The notes below the pieces were generated by a model that saw nothing but the letters and a program-made list of their open reading frames with translations, did not search any database and was not told the DNA's origin. Shown piece after piece: positions 8,302 through 17,655 of a stretch of DNA of 64,000 bases. Source of the stretch: Aequorivita todarodis (GTDB lineage: Bacteria; Bacteroidota; Bacteroidia; Flavobacteriales; Flavobacteriaceae); the NCBI RefSeq assembly GCF_028561335.1, contig NZ_JAQQTG010000002.1, positions 124,001-188,000 of the forward strand, written 5' to 3'. The translations under genes were made by a program, and so were the position numbers. How positions within the stretch are numbered: the stretch's first letter is position 1; each line of letters opens with the position of its first letter.

Positions 8302-8853
8302 TCAATTAACGGCAACTCCAACGCCACTGCTTCTGGCGTCTATTTTCAGGTTCTGTTTGTCCTTTCCGTTTTCAAGACGGATTTTATAGGTGGCATTGGC
8401 CAAAATTTCACCTTTGGTGCGGGCGGTATATTTTGCCTTGGTCAAGGTGTAGCCCTGGAAGGAGTTGTACACTTCGTTTCTGAGCTGCGCCGGCAAAATC
8501 ACGTTCTTGAATTGCTGACGGGTTTCGAGGAGATTGCCCTCGCTGTCAAAATCTGCCTCCAAAGCACCGTTTGTACTTTTAAACGTAACCAAATAGGCGT
8601 GATATTTCTTTTTAGCGGTATGGGCAATAAAGCTTTGAATGTCAAAATTAGCTTTCATAAATCCGATGGGATCGCGCGCAAACTGGCGCGCTTGGCTTTC
8701 TTTAATATTATAAACATAACTGTCGCCCTCTTGGGTTACCGCTACATTTAACGGTGCATAAAAAAGTCTGGCCTCGTCGAGCACTGTAACCTCTTGGGCG
8801 CTGAGTATCGCCGCGGTCAAACTTAACAAAATGGAAATAACAAAAGTTTTCAT
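8302..8853 (-). CDS. Small exported protein of unknown function
   Basis: A 183-residue protein with a clear signal peptide (MKTFVISILLSLTAAILSAQ, cleaved after AQ). The mature part is mixed alpha/beta with VTVLDEARLFYAPLNV at the start and a C-terminal half (ALEADFDSEGNLLETRQQFKNV ... AKYTARTKGEILANATYKIR) that recalls the repeating beta-hairpin pattern of PepSY-like domains, though no family can be assigned with confidence. It is monocistronic, with its own terminator. The resemblance to PepSY-like proteins is inference from pattern only. Confidence 0.7.
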   Translation of the reverse strand: MKTFVISILLSLTAAILSAQEVTVLDEARLFYAPLNVAVTQEGDSYVYNIKESQARQFARDPIGFMKANFDIQSFIAHTAKKKYHAYLVTFKSTNGALEADFDSEGNLLETRQQFKNVILPAQLRNEVYNSFQGYTLTKAKYTARTKGEILANATYKIRLENGKDKQNLKIDARSSGVGVAVN

Positions 8854-9168
8854 AACTGATAATTTTTAGGATTAATAACTTGTTCTTCAAACTGGTAAAC
8901 ACTGATCAGGTATTTTTACAGACACTAAATTAAAGGAACAAGCCGCTGGATGGGCAGGAATGATGTGAACGTCAAAATTTGACTATCGGAAATACTGGAT
9001 TATGATGTGAAATAAATTTCCACACCCGAAAAAGAAGGTAAAATTGTTAATAATCAGTAGATTATGAAAAGTGGATTTTGCAACTTATTGTGCCAAATTA
9101 CTTTTTTGGGGAAATAGAATCACAGCATTGGCATTTGGGAAATGATACTTTATTAAAGAGGCAGCTGC
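8854..9168. other. 315-base gap without a recognised gene
   Basis: No open frame of protein-like character is seen on either strand. The left end must hold the promoter of the exported protein gene (minus strand) and the right end the 3' region of the FG-GAP gene. No repeat, RNA gene or hairpin with a T run stands out. Confidence 0.6.
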
Positions 9169-12100
9169 TTATTGCTTGACAATCTTTTTCGTTACGACTC
9201 CTTTATCGGTAATCACTTCCACGAAATAGATACCTGCGGAAAGGGTTTCAAAATTGATTTGGTTTTCTGAGGTTTCAAGGATTAGTTTTCCCAATGTTGA
9301 ATAAACCGTTGCTTTTTCGAAGGAAATGGTTTTTGAAGTTTTTATTTGAAACGAGGCACTAACGGGATTGGGGTATAATTGAACCATTCCATCTAAGCCA
9401 AATTCCTCAACACCCAAATTTTCTACTACTGTTGTTGAAACGGTATTAGTAACTATTGCGGGGTTAAAATCGAAATAGATACTAGCGCTATTAAGTATTA
9501 CATCTCCAACTTCCAGTGAATTTTTTGGTTTTATTTTATAAGCGATAAATCCATGTGAACTTGGCTCATCCACACTACTTGAGGGAAGATAAATATTATC
9601 AAAAATAAAATCTATGTTATTTTGGTTCCTTATTTCTATTCTGTTTGCATGGCTTACATTTTCCATCTGTAAGGTTGACCAATCTAAATTTGCATCTAAT
9701 ATATTTTTAACTTGAATGTTTATGGCTTCTGCCGTTCCAATATTTTGAAAGCGGATTACGTAATGCAAATACTTGTCAATATCATCAAGATAAATCTCGC
9801 TTCCCTCTAATACCGTAATGTCATTTGGGTCGTATGATCCAACAACCTTTTGCTTAAAATAAAACACATTGTCTTCGGGTAAAATATCTCCCGAAATCGG
9901 GTTAACAGTAGTAGTAAAAAAAAGTTCATCACCTACATTAGTACTAGTTTGAACATTAAAAACCAAGTCAATGGTTCTTGTTTCGAATAAGTCAAAATTT
10001 GAATAGTTAAATGTCAGCAAATTATTAGTTTGCGAGTCAACATTTTCACTTGCACTTAAAAAGGTGATTTTTGAATCGTCAAATTCCAGCATAACTTCAC
10101 CATTCAATAATGTTGTTCCAATATTTTGGTATATAATTCTATATCTCACATCAAATCCTGGGCGTGCTTGTGTAATGGGCACAATACTTATATTTAAGTC
10201 ATTTATTGAAGTATTAAATCCTGCACAAAAATCTATGGTTTCTGTATTGCCAGCACCGACGAATGTGGTTGTTTGTGAACCAGGTAAAGAAATATAATAA
10301 TTCGGTAAACCATTAGAAGCTGTTGTAGAGAAATCTCCCTCATTTACCCGCATAGAATAATTTCCATTAGGATCTGTGAAAGTGGCAAAGCTATCAACGC
10401 CATTATTTGTTGTAATCATTATGGATGAAATGCCAGCATCAGACCCATCACATCCATTAGAATTTGCATCCAAAGTTAATTTTCCCTGTAAAATATTTCC
10501 TAAAGCACCCATATTTTCACACCATTTGAATAAATTAGAATTGGACGAAATTATATCATTATTACCATCGTTGTTAACATCAACAATTTTGATCTTGTCA
10601 TTATAAGGAAAGGGGTGGGAAGCTATCGGCTGCGGAGAACCAAATGTTCCGATTCCATCTATATTTTCTGCCCAAACAAGTCCGGGACTATCGTCAAAAA
10701 CTACATCTATATCTCCATCGTTGTCAATATCGCCCACTTGAACTAAATTTCCATAAGCTGTATAATCACTTTCATTAATAATGTTTTGAGGGCCAAATTG
10801 ACCAAGACCATTTTCGTTTTCATACCAACTTACCAAATCGTTTTCTTTTGACGCACAAAAAACGTCTAAGTCTCCATCATTGTCGATATCTCCGGTAGTT
10901 ATGCAGGCAGGTTCGTCTAAATTTGTTGTAGCTATTGGACCTACATATTCAAAATTTCCCAAACCATCTGTATTTCTACTCCAAAATATGCCCACATTGT
11001 TGCAATATAACAAGTCTTTATCCCCATCTGAGTCCAAATCTGCTGTATAAGTCAGGCTGACATTTGTAACCGGATTCACAATAGGTCTTTGTGCACCAAA
11101 AGAACCCAAACCATCTGTATTTTCAAACCAAAAAATATCACTTTGCTCGTTTGAGACAAGAATATCCATATCGTTATCTCCATCAATATCTACCATATTA
11201 AAAGAGTTCATACGTTGTATTTGAGGGAGTAGGGTCTGTTTTGGGTTGAAATTTCCCAAACCATCACTATGTTCAAACCACACTATTTCACCATCAAAAG
11301 TAACTATATCTTTATCGCCATCTTGGTCTAAATCAACTATAGAAGTGAATTCCGAACCAAGTGAGCTGTTTGATATGATATGTTGATAACTAAAATCTCC
11401 CTGACCATCTAGATTTGGATACCAAGCAATTTCATTATCACCTGTAGATGTAGTAAGCAAATCCAAATCTCCATCATTATCTAAATCTTCGTAATATATT
11501 CCAGAAATGAAATAAGCATTTTTAGCAATGGAAATAGGTAAGCTAAATGTGCCAGCACCATCTTGGTTTTTATACCAAGCTAATTTTCCATCATCATAGG
11601 ATCCGGAAATTATATCTACATATCCATCATTGTTTAAGTCGCCAGAAACTATTGAACGAACGTCCATTGCATATCTTGTTATAAGATTTTGCGGCCCAAA
11701 TTGACCCATCCCGTCTAAATTTTCATACCAAGCTACTTTATTGTCGTATTTGGAACTAGAAATAATATCTAAATCTCCATCATTATCAATATCAACAGCA
11801 ATTATATCTGACATAAATAATGCGAGATCGGTTACCGATTGTTCAGGCCCCAAAGTCCCCAATCCATCAGTATTTTCTCGCCACGCTACTTTCGAAGCGT
11901 ATGAATAAAAAACATCTTGATCTCCATCAGCATCTATATCCACAGTATAAACTACCTCAAATCCTGAATTTGTATAAGAAGCTATTTCTTGTTTAGGACC
12001 AAAATTACCTGCTCCATCCAAATTTTTTAACCAAAAAACTTTTCCATAATTGGCGTCTTTTGTGAAAAACACATCCATGTCACCATCGCCATCCATATCT

Positions 12101-12687
12101 GAGGAGTATAAACCACTTGCAAAATTTTCGGTTGCTATAACGTTTTGGGGTCCAAAATTCCCCAATCCATCAAGATTTTCATACCAAGCAATTTTCCCAT
12201 CATTGCTAGACGCAGACAGTATATCACCATCGCCATCACCATCAATGTCTGAGACTTTAATGGATTGCACCCGTACTGCTACTTGTGTAATGATTATGGC
12301 ATTTCCAAAATTACCATTGCCATCAAGATTTTTATACCAAGCAACAGTATTATCATTACTAGAAGCTAAAATTACGTCAATATCACCATCTCCATCCATA
12401 TCTGCAGTTTCAACATCCTTTTCCAGAACTGGGGTGGTTGTAATTGTGTTACGGCTTCCAAAAATTCCTTCTCCATTATTTGCATACCAATACAAGCCAC
12501 TACCAGTCGCTGATTGGGCGAAAATTACATCTAAATCACCGTCACCGTCCAAATCGGCTGTTGCCACAGAGTTTATTCCGATAGAATTTTTCGGATCACT
12601 TACAATATCGTGATTTTGAAATCCAATTTGACTGAGTAAATTCGTAGAAATAAATAATAACAAAGCAAAGAGAAATCCTTTTTTCAT
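9169..12687 (-). CDS. Giant FG-GAP/VCBS repeat protein with T9SS sorting domain
   Basis: A 1172-residue secreted protein from the ATG at 12687; the upstream in-frame extension adds 32 residues ahead of the signal peptide MKKGFLFALLLFISTNLLSQ and is rejected. Residues about 20-780 hold some 16-18 FG-GAP/VCBS blades, each with a Ca-binding DxDGDGDxD-like loop and a WYxNLDGxGxFG strand, predicting beta-propellers. An SdrD-B-like segment (LDANSNGCDGSDAGI) and a DUF11-like/DUF7619-like stretch (SYDPNDITVLEG) follow, then the type A sorting domain (YPNPVSASFQIKTS ... GIYFVEVITDKG). It should be exported by the T9SS whose porU, porV and gldJ are in this window. Adhesion or surface binding is plausible but not shown. 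Confidence 0.9.
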   Translation of the reverse strand: MKKGFLFALLLFISTNLLSQIGFQNHDIVSDPKNSIGINSVATADLDGDGDLDVIFAQSATGSGLYWYANNGEGIFGSRNTITTTPVLEKDVETADMDGDGDIDVILASSNDNTVAWYKNLDGNGNFGNAIIITQVAVRVQSIKVSDIDGDGDGDILSASSNDGKIAWYENLDGLGNFGPQNVIATENFASGLYSSDMDGDGDMDVFFTKDANYGKVFWLKNLDGAGNFGPKQEIASYTNSGFEVVYTVDIDADGDQDVFYSYASKVAWRENTDGLGTLGPEQSVTDLALFMSDIIAVDIDNDGDLDIISSSKYDNKVAWYENLDGMGQFGPQNLITRYAMDVRSIVSGDLNNDGYVDIISGSYDDGKLAWYKNQDGAGTFSLPISIAKNAYFISGIYYEDLDNDGDLDLLTTSTGDNEIAWYPNLDGQGDFSYQHIISNSSLGSEFTSIVDLDQDGDKDIVTFDGEIVWFEHSDGLGNFNPKQTLLPQIQRMNSFNMVDIDGDNDMDILVSNEQSDIFWFENTDGLGSFGAQRPIVNPVTNVSLTYTADLDSDGDKDLLYCNNVGIFWSRNTDGLGNFEYVGPIATTNLDEPACITTGDIDNDGDLDVFCASKENDLVSWYENENGLGQFGPQNIINESDYTAYGNLVQVGDIDNDGDIDVVFDDSPGLVWAENIDGIGTFGSPQPIASHPFPYNDKIKIVDVNNDGNNDIISSNSNLFKWCENMGALGNILQGKLTLDANSNGCDGSDAGISSIMITTNNGVDSFATFTDPNGNYSMRVNEGDFSTTASNGLPNYYISLPGSQTTTFVGAGNTETIDFCAGFNTSINDLNISIVPITQARPGFDVRYRIIYQNIGTTLLNGEVMLEFDDSKITFLSASENVDSQTNNLLTFNYSNFDLFETRTIDLVFNVQTSTNVGDELFFTTTVNPISGDILPEDNVFYFKQKVVGSYDPNDITVLEGSEIYLDDIDKYLHYVIRFQNIGTAEAINIQVKNILDANLDWSTLQMENVSHANRIEIRNQNNIDFIFDNIYLPSSSVDEPSSHGFIAYKIKPKNSLEVGDVILNSASIYFDFNPAIVTNTVSTTVVENLGVEEFGLDGMVQLYPNPVSASFQIKTSKTISFEKATVYSTLGKLILETSENQINFETLSAGIYFVEVITDKGVVTKKIVKQ

Positions 12688-12797
12688 AGCGCACAAATTA
12701 AGGGCTGTAAGAAAAGAGAAAAAAACGACAAGCAAAAATTTATTTAAGAATTTTTTAAGAAAAGTAACATTGCTAACAGACAACTGACAACCGATAA

Positions 12798-13796
12798 CTA
12801 ATTAAGCATCTTCCAAAGCTTATCCTTCAGCTCCGTCAATCCTTGTTGCGCTACTGAAGAAATAAACAAATAAGGAATGCCTTTAAACTGTTTGTCGAGA
12901 ATCTTTTTCATCTCGGCCTTCAGTTCCTCGTCCAGCATATCACTTTTGCTGATGGCAACCAAACGCTCCTTATCCAAAAGTTGTGGGTTGTAACGGCGCA
13001 ATTCATCGACTAGAATATCGTACTGTTCTTTAATATCCGGCGCATCGGCGGGAATCAAAAACAGCAGTGTAGAGTTTCTTTCTATATGGCGAAGGAACCT
13101 GTGCCCAATGCCCTTGCCTTCGGCAGCGCCCTCAATAATCCCGGGAATATCCGCCATTACAAAAGTTTTGTAATCGCGGTATTTTACAATCCCCAAGTTG
13201 GGTTTTAGGGTAGTGAACTCATAATCGGCAATTTTCGGTTTGGCTGCGGTTATTACAGAAAGCAATGTAGATTTTCCGGCATTCGGAAAGCCAACGAGAC
13301 CTACATCGGCAAGAATCTTAAGTTCAAGAATAATATCTACTTCTTCACCTTCCTCACCGGGCTGCGAATAACGGGGCGTTTGGTTGGTCGCACTTTTAAA
13401 ATGGGCATTCCCCAAACCGCCGCGACCGCCTTTGGCCACTATTTTTTCTTCGCCGTCTTCTGTGAGTTCAAAAAGTATTTCCTCGGTTTCCTTATCGCGC
13501 ACTACTGTCCCCAGCGGTACTTCAATATAAACATCGGCACCATCGGCACCGGTGCTGGTCTGCTTGCTACCGTGCTCGCCATGCTCGGCCTTAAAGTGTC
13601 GTTTGAATTTTAAATGGTAAAGCGTCCAAAGGTTTTTATTTGCTTTTACGATTACGTGCCCGCCGCGGCCTCCATCGCCGCCATCGGGCCCGCCTTTGGG
13701 AATATACTTTTCCCTCCGCATGTGCTTACTGCCCTGCCCTCCCTTACCGGAAGTAACATGTACTTTTACGTAATCTACAAAATTGCCTTCAGTCAC
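12798..13796 (-). CDS. obg: Obg-family GTPase
   Basis: A 332-residue GTPase of ribosome assembly (ObgE/CgtA). The glycine-rich Obg fold covers residues about 1-160 ([26 protein letters not shown]), followed by the G domain with G1 [12 protein letters not shown]2/G3 TTLKPNLG and DIPGII, and the SKSD G4 motif near residue 290. It lacks a C-terminal OCT domain, as is usual in Bacteroidota. It binds the 50S subunit and couples ribosome maturation to GTP/ppGpp. Translation begins at a GTG (13796). adk lies immediately upstream on the same strand, separated by a heptamer-repeat spacer; obg-adk linkage is common in Flavobacteriia. Confidence 0.95.
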   Translation of the reverse strand: MTEGNFVDYVKVHVTSGKGGQGSKHMRREKYIPKGGPDGGDGGRGGHVIVKANKNLWTLYHLKFKRHFKAEHGEHGSKQTSTGADGADVYIEVPLGTVVRDKETEEILFELTEDGEEKIVAKGGRGGLGNAHFKSATNQTPRYSQPGEEGEEVDIILELKILADVGLVGFPNAGKSTLLSVITAAKPKIADYEFTTLKPNLGIVKYRDYKTFVMADIPGIIEGAAEGKGIGHRFLRHIERNSTLLFLIPADAPDIKEQYDILVDELRRYNPQLLDKERLVAISKSDMLDEELKAEMKKILDKQFKGIPYLFISSVAQQGLTELKDKLWKMLN

Positions 13797-13797
13797 C

Positions 13798-13870
13798 TTT
13801 TATTGTTTATTGTTTATTGTTTATTGTCTATTGTTGGAAACCCCAAACCATAAACAATAAACTATAAACT
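13798..13870. repeat. Inverted heptamer-repeat spacer between adk and obg
   Basis: The left arm is about five copies of TTATTGT (13798-13836); the right arm CAATAAACTATAAAC (13854-13869) is its approximate reverse complement, separated by GGAAACCCC. The right arm contains the adk stop codon (TAG, minus strand), so the repeat begins inside the adk terminus and runs to the obg start. Confidence 0.75.
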
Positions 13871-14434
13871 GTCTATAACCTTACTTAAACGTTCCGTAAT
13901 TTCTTCGATACTTCCCACACCATCAACACCGTAATATTTATCTCTCTTTTCGTAATAATCCTTTAGGATGGCGGTTTCATTGTAGTAAACCTTGATGCGG
14001 TTCCGGATGATGCTCTCATCGGCATCGTCTGCCCTTCCGCTGGTTTTGCCGCGCTCCAGCAGGCGTTTTACCAAAACCTCGTCGTCCACTTCCAAAGCTA
14101 CCATGGCGTCAATCTGGGTGTCCTTATCGTCCATTAAATGGCCCAGTGCTTCGGCCTGCGCTTCGGTCCTTGGGAACCCGTCAAATATAAAACCATTAGC
14201 GTCGGGGTTTTTATCAACCTCGTTGCTTAGCATGTCGATCGTGATTTCATCCGGAACCAATTTTCCCTTTGCCATAAAAGACTTGGCGAGGTTGCCCAGC
14301 TCGGTTTCATTCTTGATGTTATAGCGAAAAACGTCGCCCGTGGAGATGTGAACCAAATTGTATTTTTCCTTTAAAAAATTGGCTTGCGTTCCTTTTCCCG
14401 CGCCGGGAGGGCCGAACAAAATTATATTTGTCAT
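13862..14434 (-). CDS. adk: Adenylate kinase
   Basis: A 190-residue cytoplasmic adenylate kinase that interconverts ATP + AMP and two ADP. It begins MTNIILFGPPGAGKGTQANF (P-loop), carries the AMP-binding VHISTGDVFR and GFPRTEAQAEAL, and the short-lid RGKTSGRADDADESIIRNRI with the conserved arginines. The lid lacks the four-cysteine zinc site, matching the short form common in Bacteroidota. It is transcribed ahead of obg. The final codons and stop fall inside a TTATTGT-type heptamer repeat. Confidence 0.96.
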   Translation of the reverse strand: MTNIILFGPPGAGKGTQANFLKEKYNLVHISTGDVFRYNIKNETELGNLAKSFMAKGKLVPDEITIDMLSNEVDKNPDANGFIFDGFPRTEAQAEALGHLMDDKDTQIDAMVALEVDDEVLVKRLLERGKTSGRADDADESIIRNRIKVYYNETAILKDYYEKRDKYYGVDGVGSIEEITERLSKVIDSL

Positions 14435-14505
14435 GTGTGTGATTTAATTAATAAAAACGAAGGTGCAAATTTACGAAATTATAATTGGGGAAACGGTACT
14501 TTGGG

Positions 14506-14550
14506 ATTTGTTAATTTGGGATTCGTTGATTTGAGATTTGTTGATTTGGA
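14506..14550. repeat. Three tandem 15-mers (ATTTGTTGATTTGGG type)
   Basis: Three consecutive 15-base units, ATTTGTTAATTTGGG, ATTCGTTGATTTGAG and ATTTGTTGATTTGGA, fill the spacer downstream of the 114-residue protein gene and upstream of adk, ending three bases before that gene's stop codon. Confidence 0.75.
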
Positions 14551-14553
14551 AAT

Positions 14554-14898
14554 CTATCTTCCAGTTAAAAAACGGATTGCCTCCAAAGGTTCTTCCACTT
14601 CCACAATCAGCATGCTGTAATGTTCATCACGTAATTCAATGGCAATGCTATTTTCATAATTCACAACATCACAAAAAATAGTATCTCCGTCAATCCAATA
14701 GGTTCCCGCACTTATGAGACCGGGAAAACCCGTGCCGAGCAGACGAAGCCCTGGCAAGAAATCCAATCGCTGCTCATTGGGATAGGCACTGACTATATGA
14801 TGGGCTGGAATTATTAGCTTGTTCACAAACGTCAAGATTTTGTGAAATCCCACCACTTCAAAAACGAAATCGTTATCTATTCTTTCAATTCGGACCAT
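14554..14898 (-). CDS. Small conserved-looking protein, function unknown
   Basis: A 114-residue, acidic, cytoplasmic protein without signal peptide or membrane segment: MVRIERIDNDFVFEVVGFHK at the start, LPGLRLLGTGFPGLISAGTY in the middle and SMLIVEVEEPLEAI at the end. The run of beta strands with a small turn-rich core and the phrase GTYWIDGDTIFCDV resemble bacterial PH-like domains that others place in small stand-alone proteins, but no residue signature proves it. The start at 14898 is an ATG. It is on the same strand as, and just upstream of, adk but separated by a repeat block. Confidence 0.6.
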   Translation of the reverse strand: MVRIERIDNDFVFEVVGFHKILTFVNKLIIPAHHIVSAYPNEQRLDFLPGLRLLGTGFPGLISAGTYWIDGDTIFCDVVNYENSIAIELRDEHYSMLIVEVEEPLEAIRFLTGR

Positions 14899-14995
14899 GT
14901 ATTAAAATGCTGAAATTACTTTTAGAAGAAGATTAAAAAATAATGAAGTTGTTTCAATGCCAAACAGAAAATTTTGAATTTTGAATCTTGAATTT

Positions 14996-15310
14996 TCAAA
15001 CAACAACCCCCACCGCCTTATAAAGAAAATTTACCAAGGCATTCCAAAGTTTTTCCAAGGTCACCATCAAAATTCCCTTTAAGGTGTTTACGAAATTGAG
15101 TGCCATGGCCTCCAGCCCATCAAGGAAAAACTCCCGAAGGTCTTCGTCAATATCACCGCTGGCCACTCCCTTTTGGATAATTACCGTTTGTTTGGCTATG
15201 GCTTCCACTTGTCGTTCACTAAACCCGCGCACCGCCGAAATATCCTTCTCCAAAATATTGGAGGCAATATCCTTTATACCCTTAACAATTGTTGCTACAT
15301 CTTCAGCCAT
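14996..15310 (-). CDS. Small helical protein downstream of the sheath locus, unknown
   Basis: A 104-residue protein predicted to be all helical. Residues 1-60 are charged and amphipathic (IKDIASNILEKDISAVRGFS), residues about 68-104 are strongly hydrophobic with an amphipathic rhythm (LKGILMVTLEKLWNALVNFL, then YKAVGVVV), so the C terminus may sit in or on a membrane. It starts four bases after the stop of the lipoprotein gene, so the two are one operon. No family is recognised. Its position behind a tail-sheath gene suggests, but does not show, a shared role. Confidence 0.6.
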   Translation of the reverse strand: MAEDVATIVKGIKDIASNILEKDISAVRGFSERQVEAIAKQTVIIQKGVASGDIDEDLREFFLDGLEAMALNFVNTLKGILMVTLEKLWNALVNFLYKAVGVVV

Positions 15311-15314
15311 AATC

Positions 15315-15824
15315 TTATCTTTTTAAGAAACTTTCATACGTAATTGCCTGGTCCAAAAAAATTTCAACCTGCCCTTTAAAAGCCTGTAATGCCAAAGGTT
15401 TTATACCGTTTTCGCGATCGGTTTCCTTCATTTTTTTAAACGTAGCGGCTATCTGTTCAAAGGCGAAGGCGCTGGGATACTCTCCCGAAATTGCGTTGCT
15501 TCCCTTGGATTGGAGCAACTCATTTATCTTTTCCAAAGCAATATTATTAGGCACTGGCCGTGCTTTGGCTTGAAGTTTTAGTGACTCGAAGGCGCCAATC
15601 AGCGTGTTATAAACAGGCTCCCGTAGCGCAAAACTTTCGTTAGTTGTACCGCCATCAACCTCCGCGAAGAACCGCATAGCCAAATCACTGCTCGCGGTTA
15701 CCTTTTCAACAATGGCTTGGTCATAGGCGGGGGCAAGCGTAACTTCGCAGCCACTTAGGACGAGTAAAGCCAATAAAAATGACAGCGGCAAGAATTTTCT
15801 GCGCAAAAAACCTAAATGCATCAT
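15315..15824 (-). CDS. Lipoprotein of unknown function in the sheath operon
   Basis: A 169-residue lipoprotein: FLRRKFLPLSFLLALLVLSG followed by CEVTLAP gives a signal peptide with lipobox LSGC (Cys26). The mature part is helical and charged (VEKVTASSDLAMRFFAEVD, IAATFKKMKETDREN), ending QVEIFLDQAITYESFLKR. No domain is recognised. It is followed after four bases by the 104-residue gene and preceded, 136 bases upstream on the same strand, by the tail-sheath gene. An envelope anchor or chaperone for that system is conceivable but only from position. Confidence 0.65.
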   Translation of the reverse strand: MMHLGFLRRKFLPLSFLLALLVLSGCEVTLAPAYDQAIVEKVTASSDLAMRFFAEVDGGTTNESFALREPVYNTLIGAFESLKLQAKARPVPNNIALEKINELLQSKGSNAISGEYPSAFAFEQIAATFKKMKETDRENGIKPLALQAFKGQVEIFLDQAITYESFLKR

Positions 15825-15960
15825 GCTTTTAATGAATAAGTTAGCACTAAAGTAAGCAATTTAAAGCTTTAATTTCAGAAAAAGAGAATTGAATAAAAAG
15901 TGAAGCATGCTGTGATGTGTCATTCCGCTATCTTCCCCATTCTTTTTTCTGAATTATATA

Positions 15961-17529
15961 TTACGGAGAAACCATTTGTTGCTGGCTAAAAGAGATGATC
16001 ATAAATTCTGCCGGCCTAATTAGGGCGACACCAATATTTACGATAAGCCTTCCATCTAAAATATCATTGGTGGTCATTGTTGTTCCCAATCCACATTTTA
16101 CGAAGTATGCATCTTTTGGCGTGGCTCCGGCCAGTCCTCCCTGCCTCCATAGCGAATTCAAAAAGTTTTCAATCATTCCTTGTATTCGCACCCAAGTATT
16201 TGCATCGTTGGGTTCAAAAACAAAACCTTTACATGCGTTTTTACAGGATTGTTCTATAAAAATCATTGTTCTTCTCACGTTTATATATCGCCATTCGTTG
16301 TCATTGCCTGCCAGTGTTCTAGCTCCCCACACAAGTATTCCTCTTCCCGCAAGGTTTCTAAGTGCGTTTATGGATTTTCCGCTTATGGCATCTACATTTA
16401 AACCTTGCTGTTCTGTATTGTTAATTTGAATTGGTAAAGACGCTACTCCTGCCATTGAAACATTTGCGGGGGCTTTCCAAACACCTCTTGTGTTATCAAC
16501 CCTAGTAATAATTCCTGCCATCCCGCCACTGGAAGGCAATAGGTTTACGCACTTCAACACTGCTGAAATAATAGTTCTATATGTAGTACTTGTATAAAGT
16601 AACTCACGGTGGTTTTCACTAATCGACCCTGAATTTTCAGAATTATAAATTGCCTTCAATAGCTCCAAAACCCTTTCTTCGGGCGGAAGCGTTGAATTTA
16701 GAACAGTAGCCAACTTCCGAACATCTCCACCAAACAAATTGGTATAATTCAAATCTCGTTCACCCATCATTGTAGTTCCAACAAAAGGATAATATGCTGC
16801 TCCAAAACCCAAGCCCGTTGCGCCTGTATGGTTTCTAAATGCTTCTATATCCACATCGTTTCCAAGGGGATTTTCCCGGTTGCCGCCAATAATATCAAAA
16901 ATACTTATCGCGGTCCGCATTTCGCTGTTCTGTAAAAGCATCTGCTGCATCAGCGTTCCATTTTCCGCCAAAGGCAATAATGTGGCTTCCGGGCATATAT
17001 ACATGCTTACTTCTTCCTTCTTTTTCAATGCCTGCACTCCTTTCAGTAAATCGGCAAGCTGAACATTTGGATTCACTAAAGGCGCTCCAAGTTGTAAAGG
17101 TGTTCCTGCAGTTTTTCCATAACCACCGACCGAAACAATATAAGCCTTGCCACCTCCGTTTTGATAAAACAGCTTTACACTGTTATACAAATAATAAATG
17201 CTATGGGCATCTGGAACTATGGAATAATATTCGCTTCCTATTAAAATAAAATCTCCCTCTTTGGGTTTTGAGTTTTGCCGCACCAAATAATATTGCGGAC
17301 TATATTGCTGGACAGGTTCAGGGCTATCGGGAAAACCAAAGATATGTTGAAATTCTAAAAAGGAAGTGATCTTGGTGGGTACAAAAGTACAGTCATTGCC
17401 ATTCAAATCGGCCTGTGGTGTGTACCCAATAAAAGCGGGGATAGCCGTTTCAACAGCAGCCACCGAACTTGGAAAAGCGGAAACTTCCTCAACATAAACT
17501 CCTGGGGTTTTGTATGTTTTTTTGCCCAT
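15961..17529 (-). CDS. Contractile-injection tail sheath protein (orphan)
   Basis: A 522-residue protein of the phage tail-sheath family, with the opening TYKTPGVYVEEVSAFPSSVA and YIGYTP-like strand that mark sheath N termini, the VGGYGKT and KLFYQNGGGKAYIV segments of the inserted domain, and the diagnostic C-terminal domain with RRTMIFIEQS, FEPND, NFLNSLWRQGGLAG and the handshake end GVALIRPAEFMIISFSQQ. Length and both handshake arms are intact, so this is not a fragment. The protein would polymerise around an inner tube and contract. No tube, baseplate, spike, AAA ATPase or tail terminator gene is visible within the window; downstream are a lipoprotein and a small helical protein. Codon usage is more AT-rich than obg/adk nearby, which hints at acquisition. 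Confidence 0.92.
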   Translation of the reverse strand: MGKKTYKTPGVYVEEVSAFPSSVAAVETAIPAFIGYTPQADLNGNDCTFVPTKITSFLEFQHIFGFPDSPEPVQQYSPQYYLVRQNSKPKEGDFILIGSEYYSIVPDAHSIYYLYNSVKLFYQNGGGKAYIVSVGGYGKTAGTPLQLGAPLVNPNVQLADLLKGVQALKKKEEVSMYICPEATLLPLAENGTLMQQMLLQNSEMRTAISIFDIIGGNRENPLGNDVDIEAFRNHTGATGLGFGAAYYPFVGTTMMGERDLNYTNLFGGDVRKLATVLNSTLPPEERVLELLKAIYNSENSGSISENHRELLYTSTTYRTIISAVLKCVNLLPSSGGMAGIITRVDNTRGVWKAPANVSMAGVASLPIQINNTEQQGLNVDAISGKSINALRNLAGRGILVWGARTLAGNDNEWRYINVRRTMIFIEQSCKNACKGFVFEPNDANTWVRIQGMIENFLNSLWRQGGLAGATPKDAYFVKCGLGTTMTTNDILDGRLIVNIGVALIRPAEFMIISFSQQQMVSP

Positions 17530-17655
17530 TTTGAAATGGTATTTCTCTATTTTCCCAAATAATTAGTTTGCTAAACAGCTGATAATAAAGTAAAAATACT
17601 AAAACAAAAAGGCTATTTGTGAATTTTTAAATAGGAATATAATTCGTCGAAAATA

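Noticed and set aside
12050-12613. 187-codon plus-strand open frame
   Set aside because: It is the antisense shadow of the FG-GAP repeats; its serine/proline-rich repeats mirror the DxDGDGD coding pattern and it has no independent start context.
12688-12783. 32-residue N-terminal extension of the FG-GAP protein
   Set aside because: The signal peptide begins at the ATG at 12687; the upstream residues would precede it.
15961-17529. Prophage
   Set aside because: Only one phage-type gene is present; no integrase, terminase, capsid or lysis gene is visible.
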